64,000 nt of DNA. Source: Agrypnia vestita (lineage: Eukaryota > Arthropoda > Insecta > Trichoptera > Phryganeidae). Where the stretch lies: assembly GCA_016648135.1 (NCBI GenBank), contig JADDOH010000474.1, forward strand, positions 1 through 64,000. The letters run 5' to 3'. The position numbers and the translations under genes were made by a program. This document shows, piece after piece, positions 1 to 9,245 of this stretch (position 1 is its first letter; every line of letters begins with the position of its first letter). The notes below the pieces were generated by a model. It saw only the letters and a list, made by a program, of their open reading frames with translations. It ran no database searches and was not told the origin of the DNA.

Positions 1-29
1 GTCCGAGTACCGCCGGGTACTAACAGCTG
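1..29 (+). mobile_element. Possible Helitron A 3' end cut by the window edge
   Basis: The first bases hold a short hairpin (AGTACC, loop, GGTACT) followed by AACAGCTGT. This resembles the 3' end of the Helitron A copies elsewhere in the window, which have a hairpin, then about ten bases, then CTAG. Here the expected CTAG reads CTGT, so this is either a decayed end or a chance match. Confidence 0.3.
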
Positions 30-57
30 TCTGTTAATTGATAAAAAACATTATTTT

Positions 58-183
58 GAAAGGAATAGATCAATAAAGTCTACAATTCAGTGCATTTTAA
101 ATTAGTGATCCTAGGTGCCTGCAGTCAACATAATTTTATTTTATTTTTGGATATTGCTAGTCTTACTTTTATACCCCACGTAT
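58..183 (+). repeat. Unclassified dispersed repeat F, copy 1
   Basis: This stretch aligns by eye with 47962-48097. Both contain a GGAATAGAT/GGGATAGAT start, a CATTTTAAATTA block and a TTTTTGGATATTGCT block in the same order and orientation. No terminal repeats or coding potential are seen. The element type is unknown. Confidence 0.5.
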
Positions 184-205
184 AATAACAAATTAATCAT
201 CATCA

Positions 206-362
206 TTCTTGGCACTACAACCTTTGGTGGGTCTTGGCCTCCTCAATAATTTTCCTCCATTCGTCTCAGTCTAGTGCCAGCTCTCTTCAGTTTCGAAGCT
301 CTAAGGCAGAGGTATCTTTGAGGACGTTGTCACTCCATCTTAATTTTGGTCTTCCTAAGCTC
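206..362 (-). pseudogene. LINE (RTE-like) reverse transcriptase C-terminal fragment
   Basis: Read on the minus strand, this encodes a degraded C-terminal LINE tail with the blocks RPKLRWSDNV, DEWRKIIEEA and KTHQRL followed by a stop. Internal stops break the frame. The arrangement (G/R-RPKLRW, then a W-R-x-EAKTHH-G/RL stop) is typical of the last ~60 residues of insect RTE-type LINEs. A short run of GATGATGAT-type triplets follows the stop on the minus strand, as expected of a LINE tail. The copy is 5' truncated, which is usual after target-primed reverse transcription. No target duplication was identified. Confidence 0.6.
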
Positions 363-779
363 CAAAAAGCTAACAAATTAATAAATAAGTATTATTGCCT
401 AGAATATTGATATATTTACTAGGATATTAGAAATTTTTGTAACAAGTTTGTAAGTAGATTTATCTAGGAACTTTTTTATATCTTTACGTTTGCCTGCAGT
501 AATCCCACGGATAATGGTTATATATAATACAACATAACCTACAAAAATGGCACAGAAAAAATGAGATATTCTCCTTATTATATTTTATCGCTTGTATTGT
601 TGTTTATCTTTGTAGAATACTTATTAGGAAACCAAACGAAATATTACAAATAAAGTATTTTATAACTTCTTCTTCAAACACAAAAATATTTTGTGGTGAC
701 ATGATAATTATAATTTATAGAAATTAACTTTGTTTAACCACTTTTTTTTAATTGAAAAAATGTTTCAAATTATACAGAA

Positions 780-899
780 TCACAGTTTGATAAATTAGAA
801 ATTTTGGAAATAAGAAAGAGTGTTAATAGTAAATTGAATGTTATAAATAACCAGGTCCTTTTTGAAAATAGTTATCTTTTAAATTTATTTTCATGTTAA
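780..899 (+). pseudogene. PLE endonuclease C-terminal fragment, family 1
   Basis: The frame encodes about 39 residues with the blocks SQFDKLEILEIRKS, INNQVLF and LLNLFSC followed by TAA. The copy at 37439-37684 is nearly identical over this region and extends further upstream, where it shows the histidine-rich NHLLAMDHSF block. The KLEILEIRK core resembles the conserved LE-x-xEI-x-K/RH segment at the extreme C-terminus of PLE GIY-YIG endonuclease proteins. Catalytic parts of the domain are missing. The fragment ends 86 bases upstream of the family 1 hammerhead-like motif, the same order as in the longer copy. Confidence 0.6.
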
Positions 900-985
900 G
901 TAGACTTTATTATTATTCATTTTCTATATATAACTTTTTAATGTTTTGATTACCTATACTTCGATTTTTAAATTTAATTTTGTTA

Positions 986-1023
986 TCCTGACGAAGAAAC
1001 CATTGGTTTTGAAACATGTTGAA
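986..1023 (+). other. Hammerhead-like ribozyme motif, family 1 copy a
   Basis: Core CTGACGA (988-994) is followed by one extra A, a stem II of GAAACC (996-1001) with GGTTTT (1005-1010, one G-T pair) and GAAAC (1011-1015), then ATGTT. Stem III is A-C pairing with G-T around a two-base loop. Position 17 is T. Stem I keeps only C-G and T-A next to the core. Activity is unknown; the extra base before stem II departs from the canonical hammerhead. Confidence 0.5.
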
Positions 1024-1731
1024 TTTTTTCAATTAAAAAAAGTGGTGTAAACAAAGTTTATTTCTATAAATTATAAGCATTTAATTTTTTTAAAGTGATA
1101 TGTGTTCAATAATATTGAATTGATTTCAGTTTATTGACAGTTTATTTATAAATTGAAACTCTTACATATTATATCAACAATATAAACAGAATGAGGGGAG
1201 TTCTTGCATGATTATTTAATAATTCCCGTCCAATGTGAAGTCGACTTGCACTTCGCAGTTATAATATTCCTCCTGCACCCACCCCACCGCACACAGCGCA
1301 TGCATGCAGTCCTTGCAGAACTCGCCTCCCTGATTTATAAGGCACGCGTAAGTGGATAGTTAACTTTCCTCATTTGTCCCGGGTACAGTTGCGATGTATT
1401 CCCATAATTTTCGCACCCGCGCGAGATGCAGCAGGAATAAGCTCTTTCGTGGGAATTCTTCGGTCCAGTTTTCCGGACTTTGCAACGCAGTTAAGATAGC
1501 GAGAATCTTCCAGAATTTCTTAACCAAAATTCAAAAGACTCTTAATATTTTCATTATAAGGATCAAACAAACCAAATCAAAACATTAATTCTTATGGTGC
1601 TGTTATCACTAAGCTTAATAGTAATCTGTTATATTTCATCTTCTTCAAATGTAGCAAATTTATTTTGTGGTAACATAATTATAATTAATATAAATTGACT
1701 TTGTTTAAACCACTTATTTATTGAAAAAAAT

Positions 1732-1766
1732 CAACATGTTTCAAAGCCAATGGCTTCTTCATCAGG
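1732..1766 (-). other. Hammerhead-like motif, family 1 copy b (left palindrome arm)
   Basis: This is the mirror image of copy c: CTGATGA, extra A, GAAGCC paired with GGCTTT around ATT, then GAAAC and ATGTT. It is identical to copy c because the palindrome arms are identical. Confidence 0.5.
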
Positions 1767-1802
1767 AAAACAAAAATAATAAAGATTTTTAATAATAATT
1801 TT

Positions 1803-1837
1803 CCTGATGAAGAAGCCATTGGCTTTGAAACATGTTG
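1803..1837 (+). other. Hammerhead-like motif, family 1 copy c (right palindrome arm)
   Basis: Core CTGATGA (1804-1810), extra A (1811), stem II GAAGCC (1812-1817) with GGCTTT (1821-1826), then GAAAC (1827-1831) and ATGTT. Stem III is the two pairs A-T and C-G. Stem I begins C-G then T-A. Confidence 0.5.
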
Positions 1838-1888
1838 ATTTTTTTCAATAAATAAGTGGTTTAAACAAAGTCAATTTATATTAATTAT

Positions 1889-2834
1889 GTTATATTTCAG
1901 TTTAAGTGCTGCTGAACGCTTTTATTTATATTAAAGTTTTTAGTGACTGTCGGCGTAAGACTGAAGTTCTATTTAAAGGAGTTTTCTTAAAAAAGTGTAT
2001 TCAGAATATGTTCTTATTTAAGGTCACGTATTTAGAATATTTCTCCAGTAAATACTAGATAAAGTCAAATAAAATGAAAAAGTAACAATATTATTATAGG
2101 TATACCTAGGTATGTCAAATATTGAATTCATCATTTGTGAGCTGATTGATATGAAAGAAATCGCGAATGAGAGACTTTCTTATTGTATTAAATATGAAAC
2201 GATCTCCTAATTGTCTCCAGGTAAAAATATCAATATGGGGCTCAGATTTATCTAAGCATAATATCTTAAATTCAATATTCCGCTTCCTCCGTGTGCTTCC
2301 CTTAAGCGATCTTTCACAATTTAACTATTAGTTTAAAGTTCTACTACCCAAGTTTTAATCACTGTAACTCGTACAGATAACCCGAATTAAATTAACTCCT
2401 TTATTTTTTCACAATTTTGTTAAATCGTTGCATAGTAACACTTCTGGGTACAATATCGGCCATTTTATTAGCGGCTTTGCGAACACAGACATTTATCGAC
2501 GCGCCGTCCTCATTTAAGGGTAATCAATTAATTAGGGGTAAAGGGTAAATCCTAAAGCCTTACCCTCTCCATCACCTGACGATGCGTGGAGACCCCGGAT
2601 GGTATACTGCCTGAATGGTACCAGGGGTGGATGTGGGCTAATTTACAGAGGCTGTTAACAACATATTTAAATACAAAGCGTACATTTGTTTGTCGGTGAC
2701 TTGGAAAGTTATTATTACGCATGTAGAGTTTAGTCAAAATTTTCTTCATAATTTAGATAAACCTTTAGTGGCTCTGTCATATTTATTATATTTTAACCTC
2801 TCTTAATTTATGCACAATCAATACTTTTTAAGAA
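1889..2834. other. AT-rich DNA with no recognised feature
   Basis: I see no coding signal, terminal repeat or match to another part of the window. A moderately GC-richer patch lies near 2550-2640. Short open frames on the minus strand look like chance products. Confidence 0.5.
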
Positions 2835-2989
2835 TTATTTTACTAGAACACTAGTTATAAATTTGCGCAGTAATACAGTAACATATATATTTCTACCATT
2901 TAAGGAGAAATATTGGCTATACTTATAATATTTGGACACTTTGAATGAAAAACCTAAAAGACGTTTGTAAAACAAACTGATTTCTATCA

Positions 2990-3132
2990 ATGTAGGGTCC
3001 GTCAACCTGATGATGGACCCTTCAATGGAATCCGAAACGTCGGCGTCGGCTAGAAAGGTCGTAAAAACACGGCACAATACCCTAGAAGAAACAAACCAGA
3101 AGATTCTGGGCGGCCGTGAAAACCTATGAACA
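2990..3132 (+). mobile_element. PLE-like terminal repeat, family 2, copy 1
   Basis: This segment matches the reverse complement of 34378-34520 over its whole length, including CCAGAAGATT, GGCCGTGAAAACCT and the hammerhead-like motif. The shared order and motif identify one dispersed family. The coding part is absent. Classification as PLE-derived rests on the hammerhead-like motif and its likeness to families 1 and 6, not on a coding region. Confidence 0.5.
3003..3046 (+). other. Hammerhead-like motif, family 2 copy 1
   Basis: CTGATGA (3007-3013), extra T, stem II GGACCC (3015-3020) against GGAATCC (3027-3033) with a bulge and one weakened pair, then GAAAC and GTC. C-G and A-T of stem III close directly on each other. 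Position 17 is C. The second copy at 34462-34504 has a better-preserved stem II. Confidence 0.45.
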
Positions 3133-3235
3133 TAATTGTTTTTTTTTTTTTCAATTGGCTGAGCAACTTTGTAGATAGACATTTTTTAAAGAAATGATTT
3201 TATTATTTATTTGAATCTACATATATTCATTAATT

Positions 3236-3277
3236 ACACCTACATGTTTCGGAAAAACCTTCCCATCATCGGGGTGT
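3236..3277 (-). other. Hammerhead-like motif, family 3 copy 1
   Basis: On the minus strand, ACACC (stem I 5' strand) precedes CCGATGA, an extra T, a stem II of GGGAA with TTTCC-type pairing around GGTT, GAAAC, ATGTA, and GGTGT (stem I 3' strand). The five-pair stem I is complete. Stem III is A-T and C-G with a two-base loop. Position 17 is A. Core position 4 is C rather than U. Confidence 0.55.
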
Positions 3278-3297
3278 TTTATAAATGTCAAAATATA

Positions 3298-3487
3298 TTT
3301 TTTTTTTTTTGATAAAAATAGAGTTGCGAACACGGAGTTCGTGTCACATCAATATTCTTACTATTTTCAAATTAAGCTAAACTCTTGTGCTATGAAAATA
3401 GGACTAACTTGCTTGTCTGGAGTGAGATTCGAACCTGCGACCTTTGGATCACGAGGCGAGAGTCCTAACCACAAGACCAACAAGCTA
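3298..3487 (-). mobile_element. tRNA-derived SINE, full-length copy
   Basis: The minus strand starts with a tRNA-like head: TTGTGGTTAGGA resembles the D-arm/A-box of Glu/Asp tRNAs, and GGTTCGAATCT is a good B-box. The body has GTCCTATTTTCATAGC and a GTGTTCGCAACTC block, and ends in a run of A (T run at 3298-3310 on the plus strand). Related copies lie at 26480-26645, 28414-28553, 39726-39890 and 59079-59258. SINEs of this kind are transcribed by RNA polymerase III and mobilised by LINE enzymes. Confidence 0.8.
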
Positions 3488-3784
3488 CTCATTAAAATGA
3501 ATGATGTCTTTTGACTGAAATTGCAAATTATATATCAGAAAATGATGGCGGTTTTCATAAAAATCTAGGATTTTCTATTTTACACATATATATTTTTGGT
3601 CTGAAATTGAATAACTAAGAATCATTAAAAATTAGCAAAACAAAACATTATTATATTAATAATCAATTAAATTTAACTGCTAGTCCAATTCTAAAAAAAA
3701 TTCCAATAATTTTGTGTAATCAAGAACTTCAGCAATAATATTTAAAAATAATTTTTTAATTAATTTAGAAAAATAAAAGGATGT

Positions 3785-3904
3785 CTAGGGAAAAAAACGT
3801 GGCCTATTTTTTCCATCGGGAATATATATGCAAATTTTGAGACCAAAAACGGTATAGATGTGTACCTATAGAGACAGACAGACATTGGGTTTTATAGGTA
3901 TAGA
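3785..3904 (-). mobile_element. Helitron A 5' end fragment
   Basis: The reverse complement begins TCTATACCTATAAAACCC and continues into the CTGTCTGTCTC tract, the same 5' end as the copies at 10966 and 19152. The base outside the TC end is A on the element strand, the usual Helitron A|T target. The 3' part is lost. A second fragment of the same tract lies at 4045-4088. Confidence 0.65.
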
Positions 3905-3920
3905 TTATTAATTATAATTA

Positions 3921-4656
3921 TTATATTATTTATTTTTATTATTATATATTTATTAAATATATTATATATTATATATATATATATAATATAGTATATATAT
4001 TATAATATAATATATTAATATATATTTAATATAATATTAAATAATAAGTGTTCCTATAGAGACAGACAGACACTGGGTTTTATAGTGTATGTTTTATATT
4101 TATATGTTTTAACATATTTAAAACAGAAATCAGAATATACTCAATTAATAAAATAAAAGCTTTAGCAAACAACTGGCTTACCTCCAAAGGTAGAACAGCA
4201 ACTGCTGAAAATTTACTTACTGTAATTGCGTAATAATGTCTTTAAATAAAAATATATACCTATATAAATTAATTAATTAATTAAGGAAAATAAAAAAATA
4301 ATCTTAAACAAAACTTTAACCCTTTTTACATTAAACAATTATTCTACACATATTTACACTTGGACTTATGACTAACTCAACTTTCACTAACATTCCACTT
4401 GATACTCTATAGATACATAATAACTACCCTATGAAAATAAATACTACTGACGAACTCGAAAAAATATTATAATTGTGTGCTATAACGCCACTCTGGGACA
4501 GGCGTAGCCTAGTAGAGTGGCATAATCCACAAATTAAACAAAACAAAAAAATGTGTAAATTATCTTATGTTTTATCTTATGTTTTATTGTTAAATTAGTA
4601 TTAAGTATCTTATTTGTAAACAAGGATTTTTAAATAAATAAATAAATATAAATAAA
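3921..4656 (+). mobile_element. 5'-truncated LINE 3' end (Jockey/CR1-like) in a 26-bp target duplication
   Basis: The direct repeat TAGGTATAGATTATTAATTA and its continuation occurs at 3895-3920 and again at 4657-4682, 26 bp without mismatch. The insert ends in a (TAAA)-type tail at 4630-4656. A short frame ending near 4231 reads ALANNWLTSKGR, ENLLTVIA and stop, like the last residues of Jockey/CR1 LINE proteins. The 3' UTR holds a double hairpin at 4489-4523: GCCACTCT with AGAGTGGC outside and AGGC with GCCT inside. The left part is an AT microsatellite (3921-4040) plus a Helitron A fragment, so either the insert is composite or the tract expanded later. Confidence 0.65.
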
Positions 4657-4682
4657 TAGGTATAGATTATTAATTATAATTA

Positions 4683-5559
4683 AATTCCTACATACAAATA
4701 TTTATATATTTTAAAGATTTGCTGCGATCAATACGACAATGTTTTGCTTTTAATGAATAGCCCTTTTATCTCGCTTTTTAGAAAACTAATAAAAAATAAA
4801 AATAAATAATACTTATTTAAAATCTTCCACAAACGGCACTGAACAGTTTAAGCGGGGGAGAAGAATGAGTTGGAGAACTCTGCAGAGAATAATTAAAGGT
4901 ACAGATTTGTTCTCCCGAACGGTGATCGATCTGACAGTTGAGCGGAGTTATATCCTGCTGTAGAGAACTAAATGTATAGTAAAATCAGTTAACATTCAAA
5001 TATCTACACAATCCGTGTTACCTAATAATTTGCAAAGATCTTTAGATCAGATCAGAGGGTGTTAATATCATAATGTTCTATTGTTTGATAACATATACAC
5101 ATGTTTTATTACATTACTTAAGTTAACAGAACTTTTTGTATTCTAATCGTATTCTTCTATGTCATTTATACTTTAAAAATGTATATCTACTTTCATGTAT
5201 ATTCTATGTAAAGCAGGCGTTTTATTTATCCTTACCTTCTTACTTTCTTTTTTTGTGAACTTAAATAAATAAATAATGTCACTGTAGTAGTAGATAAGTA
5301 TTTGGATTTATTTTATTGGTGTGGCGATCATATACCAAAATCAGCGGTACCAGTACCAGAAGCAAAAAAAAAATAATAATATTTCAAAATCATGACAGCT
5401 ATGAAATACATTAAATAAATGTCACCCCAAGTGCAACATGAACAGCTCAGTGCACTAATATAGATAGCGCTAAATAATCCACCCTGTATTTGAATAAATA
5501 AAGAAGTTGGATGAGTTTGCATATATACCTACCCTTCAATTGCAATTGCATCATTACTC
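4683..5559. other. AT-rich DNA, mostly unrecognised
   Basis: A GC-richer patch at 4830-4960 and a short AAATAAATAAATAA run at 5264-5278 hint at another decayed LINE tail, but I cannot confirm a frame. Nothing else is recognised. Confidence 0.4.
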
Positions 5560-5830
5560 TGGGGCCTCAAAGTCTGCAAAAATCCCTAGATAATGACAGG
5601 GGGTCCGCTGCAGCCGATAATCATGGAGACATTAAGTCCACACCGCCACGTGTGTGTTTATCTCCCGTGGAATGCGCGGCGCGCGACACGTGGCGAGTTG
5701 GGTTTCAAAGCGGAGACACAATGACAAATTTCGTGGAATCGGATCATTCCGAGATCACAAGAAAAACATCGGAGGAGCTCCTCACCGCGCACCGTTAACG
5801 AGCTGCTCGGGTCGAGGGTGCTGGCAAGTG
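5560..5830. promoter_or_regulatory. GC-rich island with two E-boxes, candidate regulatory element
   Basis: This island is much richer in G, C and CpG than its surroundings. CGCCACGTGT (5644-5653) and its exact reverse complement ACACGTGGCG (5686-5695) each contain a canonical CACGTG E-box and lie 42 bp apart in mirror orientation. The region also contains GCGCGGCGCGCG. A 95-codon open frame spans it, but base composition alone could keep it open and I recognise no protein. An enhancer or promoter-proximal block is inferred; a conserved exon remains possible. Confidence 0.35.
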
Positions 5831-6015
5831 TAAAAATTTAGTTGGCTACCAGTAAGTAATACATAAATAGCTCGCCAAATAATACCTACAGAATATAACA
5901 CTGTTCAAGCGTTTGAATTCTTCGAAACATGAATATAGAATTAGAATGCAAAAAAGTGGTACATGTGTATTGTTTAGTAACTGATTTATTGTTATAATTT
6001 CAACTATATAAATAA

Positions 6016-6390
6016 CTAGCTGTTCGTACCCACGGTTAAGAATTAAGTTAAGAACAATGGTTCGATTCGGACGGTATAGATTTGCATCTAAAATATATTG
6101 GGGGAAAGGGAGGGGTAAAAGAATAGGGAGAAAATGTCGCCAATGTTACCCGCCGAGTCCTAAAGAAAAAATTTCGAAATTTTGAGTCCGATCGGTCGAA
6201 CGGTACGGATTTGCATCGAATATATGTCAGGGGGAGGGAAAGGGGTAAAATAATAGGGGGAAAATGTCACCTACGTTACTCGCCGGATTCTAAGAAATAC
6301 GTATGCAAAATTTGAATCGAATCGGACAAACGGAGTAGATTTGTATAAAGCACAGACAGATAGACAGAAATTGAGTTTTATAAGTATAGA
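6016..6390 (-). mobile_element. Non-autonomous Helitron A, complete short copy
   Basis: On the minus strand the element starts TCTATACTTATAAAACTC (6390) and ends in CTAG (6016-6019). It is flanked by A before the TC and T after the CTAG, as expected for Helitrons. It encloses the CTGTCT tract and about two units of the internal ~125-bp repeat (ATATTTTCGATGC-type). No helicase or Rep coding sequence is present, so it depended on an autonomous relative. Confidence 0.75.
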
Positions 6391-6469
6391 TAGTTTCAAA
6401 CCAGTTAATATATAATAAAATAAATTATTTAAAAATATATATGTATGTATTTTAAAATGGTAGAAAAAT

Positions 6470-6728
6470 ATTCTTCTTCTTCTTCTTTTGTTAGATCCTT
6501 GATATATTGACAGCGTAGTCCTTGTTTTGTGACGAGAACGTCCAGCTCTCTCTCCATCTCTTTGGTGGTCTCCCTGGCAGTCGGTGCCCCTCTGGAATCC
6601 CACGCATCACAGCTCTGGGAAGTCTCGTCTGCTCCATTCTCTCGACATGGTCCCTCCAGAAACGCCTTCTCTGCCTGCTCCATCTTACAATGTCTTGTAT
6701 GTCGCAGGTTCTGCAAATTTCCGCATTA
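6470..6728 (-). pseudogene. RTE-like LINE C-terminus with (AAG)n tail
   Basis: One minus-strand frame reads without interruption for about 80 codons: the blocks DIQDIVRWSRQRRRFWRDHV, MEQTRLPRAVMRGIPEG and PGRPPKRWRESWTF lead to SQNKDYAVNI, a stop, and then an (AAG) run at 6474-6488. The order R-R-x-W-R-DHV, ERM, GRPPKRW, W is characteristic of RTE-type LINE C-termini. The element is heavily 5' truncated. It lies 80 bp beyond the Helitron A copy. No clear target duplication was found. Confidence 0.75.
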
Positions 6729-6739
6729 ATATTACTACA

Positions 6740-9080
6740 TTAGTATTCTGTCTCTGAGGGTCTTGTCCGCAATTTTTAATTTATTTATTTATTTGTTTTA
6801 TTTTACCTGATTACCATCTTACACATTCATTTATATCATTTAAAAAATATTGAGTAGTTTACTTGAAATAATGTATTAAAAAATAATGCTTTCTACGTGA
6901 TTTCTTGGATTGATTTTATCATATGCTGCCAGAGTGCTAGTTATTTATCATTAACTTATTAAGATACAAGCATGTATATTGGACAATTTTGTATTGCCAT
7001 ATGCTAAAAAAACTCTAAAGGCTAAGGCCAAACACACAGAAGGAGAATCCAGGAGGTACACGTCTAACGGAGCACATCACAGCATATTAACATCACAACA
7101 AACCTCGGAATAAAAGTGTCACGTCCACCTGATAGCGCAAAGTGTCCCATCCCTTGAGACGTCATGAGACATCAACTATCTCATACGGCATCTCTAATGG
7201 TGTCTGACTTGCTCAAGTGGTCACGTGCTCTCATGAAATGGCTGAATTTCCTTCATGAAGGATAATGCGTCCTCCGGGTGGGGTGTCTGATCCTCCCCCA
7301 CGGCTAAGTCCAAGGATTTATGGGGCTTTTTTGTTTTATTTCCACATTTTTTAAGGAAAAACAGGGCTAATCCTTGAGGCTATATTTCTCGTGTACTTTG
7401 CTTTTAGGTAGGAGGCAAAGGGCAGAGATATATGCTTCGTTGTAACATGGTGTTTTCTACAAAAAAAAACATATTCTTTGTTACAACACTTTTTTCTTCT
7501 CTTCCGTTATGTTCCTTCATACCCTCAACATTTAGTTGAAGATAAATTGTCCAGATTATTTTTCCTTCCTAGGTAACACATTTAAACTACTATATTTTAC
7601 TAGCATCCAATCACTGCACCAGAACTCACTTAGCCGGCAATTATGTGAACAGTTGCTAGGTTTATGTGTTAAGCATTATTTTATAAACGAATAAACTTTT
7701 GAATCAAAGTAAAATAACTTAAAATTAACAAGGGAATACCTACGTTTATTGCAATAATTCTACCATAGTGCATACTGAGTATTATACTACTATCAATTAA
7801 AATTAAAAATTATTTAAAAATAAAATTTGTATACTTTAATCATTAGCATTATTTTCAAGAAATGCGACAGTCTTTACTTTACATCATCCACAAAATTACG
7901 AGTTTCTTCGCTCCTCTGAAATATTATCTACGGGTTCTTCTTATTAAACAGATATGACAAAAATTTTTGTATATACGACAAGTAAACACAGCTGAATCAT
8001 AATCATAATCATATTATTTATTTTTTTTATATGATTCACGTTATAAATGTATGATTCTACGTTTTAACTATATCTTGACAGTGATTTCTCTAAGTTCCAC
8101 TCTCACTAACAGCAATAAAAATAATTAATTCGATAAGGATTATTTTTTTAGATTATTCCCAATAGTATTCTTCCCCCAATTGACACTTGACACTAGCACA
8201 AAATCGTTAGTGATTCCTGATTGAGGAGAATTGCAAATAAGGACAATAATAAAATTTAATGATTGGTTTTATAGGTCTATGTCAAAGAATTGGTCATTTT
8301 CAAGAAAAATTAAAGTACTTTCGGTCCATTTTCTTTATCAATAAGTCCTACCACCACATAGCAGGTTTTTTTAAAGTCAAATTCTTGAAAAGGTAATGTT
8401 TTTTTATTTCACTACACTGTACGACATATATGTACATATAACACGTACATCAAAATTAAACTATTATATACTGGCTTTCTAAAAAAGTTTCCCTTGTTAA
8501 ATATTATTTATTGAAATATTTTTCTGTTTACTATTTTCAGGTAAATTATAACATTAATTTTCACAGTTAAATTATTAATATAAATATGTAGTACGGTTTC
8601 AGGCAGTAGCATCGTACATCGCGGCATTTGGTACCTTGCAGTCAGTTTGTTTAATTTGTTGTCTCGCAATTTTATACAAACCGAAGTCCAAACAATGCTA
8701 GAACCGTGCAACTCCTGAACAGGCATCACGTACGCCATCCGCAACATCCACGAATGCAAATATCCATTTCCGTCGGAAAACTAATTAAAAGTTAATGATA
8801 TTTATTCTAATTGGGCGATTTCCATTGCAAGTGGAACGTTTTTTAACAGACAAAGTAAGGAGTTTCAACGTGCTCATTGCCTTCGAGAACGCGCTCTCAA
8901 ATAGACACCATGAATATTTTTCCTATTAAAGTTTTGCGACTAATCTTTTATTCTAGTAAATAAATGAAGTAACTTTTAGACGGAAAATCAAACGATTTTA
9001 ATTTTTGGAAAAACTTAATTACAAAAGCACGGTAAGGTAGTAAGGTACTACAAAATATGTAGTTATTAACCGTAAACTTG
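6740..9080. other. Intergenic or intronic AT-rich DNA
   Basis: No gene is supported. A moderately GC-rich block at 7050-7330 may be a decayed element but matches nothing I recognise. A second block at 8585-8900 has TAAT-rich homeodomain-like cores next to GC-richer sequence, a composition often seen in insect conserved non-coding DNA. Confidence 0.4.
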
Positions 9081-9086
9081 GTCGTT

Positions 9087-9132
9087 TTAAAGAGAGCTAA
9101 ACAACGTGCATACGTTGTTTAGCTCTCTTTAA
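9087..9132. repeat. Perfect 21-bp hairpin with 4-base loop
   Basis: Bases 9087-9107 and 9112-9132 are exact reverse complements around GCAT. The right arm ends CTCTCTTTAA and runs into the repeat at 9133-9245, related to the terminal repeat of family 7 at 55928. The hairpin therefore looks like a head-to-head joint of that element's ends, truncated near the hammerhead-like motif. Confidence 0.8.
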
Positions 9133-9245
9133 CAATAAAACATAAACAACAATATGTGTGTGTGTTATATAAATTTATAATAAAAAATCATATTTTAAAT
9201 TAAAACGATGCACCACGTTGTAACTGCCAAATCTTTCGATGATAA
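9133..9245 (+). repeat. Terminal repeat related to family 7
   Basis: The blocks ATATGTGTGTGTGTT, CATATTTTAAATTAAAA and AACTGCCAAATC occur here and at 56005-56110 in the same order. No coding region is present. Confidence 0.5.

Larger units (their letters stand above)
704..1075 (+). mobile_element. Penelope-like element remnant, family 1, with inverted flanking repeats
   Basis: Two copies of the same ~65-bp sequence lie in inverted orientation at 704-769 and 1008-1075, with a few mismatches and small indels. Between them is a 5'-truncated PLE endonuclease C-terminus (780-899) and a hammerhead-like motif (986-1023). The left inverted copy stops inside what would be the hammerhead GAAAC region. 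PLEs are known for long terminal repeats in unusual, often inverted, arrangements and for severe 5' truncation, so this layout fits. The same family recurs at 1681-1888 and 37439-37860. Confidence 0.7.
1681..1888. repeat. Perfect 90-bp palindrome built from two PLE family 1 ends
   Basis: Bases 1681-1770 and 1799-1888 are exact reverse complements across 90 bp, with a 28-bp AT-rich spacer. Each arm carries a full family 1 hammerhead-like motif plus the flanking repeat, oriented outward from the centre. No coding sequence remains between the arms. This looks like two PLE terminal repeats joined head to head. The perfect identity suggests either a recent event or arm-to-arm gene conversion. The transcript would form a very stable hairpin. 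Confidence 0.85.
3215..3780 (-). mobile_element. PLE-like element, family 3, copy 1, carrying a nested SINE
   Basis: The minus-strand terminal repeat (3215-3297) contains a hammerhead-like motif and matches 35920-35995. The SINE at 3298-3487 interrupts it: the sequence just beyond the SINE (3488-3515) continues the match to 35900-35925. A body segment at 3655-3770 then matches 35350-35435 plus 35834-35880 on the plus strand. The two halves face each other, as in the inverted arrangement of family 1. No coding region survives. Confidence 0.5.

Noticed and set aside
3418..3487. A functional Glu/Asp tRNA gene
   Set aside because: The head is attached to a SINE body with an A tail and occurs in several dispersed copies.
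3930..4040. An origin of replication or matrix attachment region
   Set aside because: The tract is an AT microsatellite; nothing specific supports such a role.
6429..6743. Four overlapping open frames on both strands as separate genes
   Set aside because: All are shadows of one minus-strand LINE C-terminus whose true frame ends before the (AAG) run.
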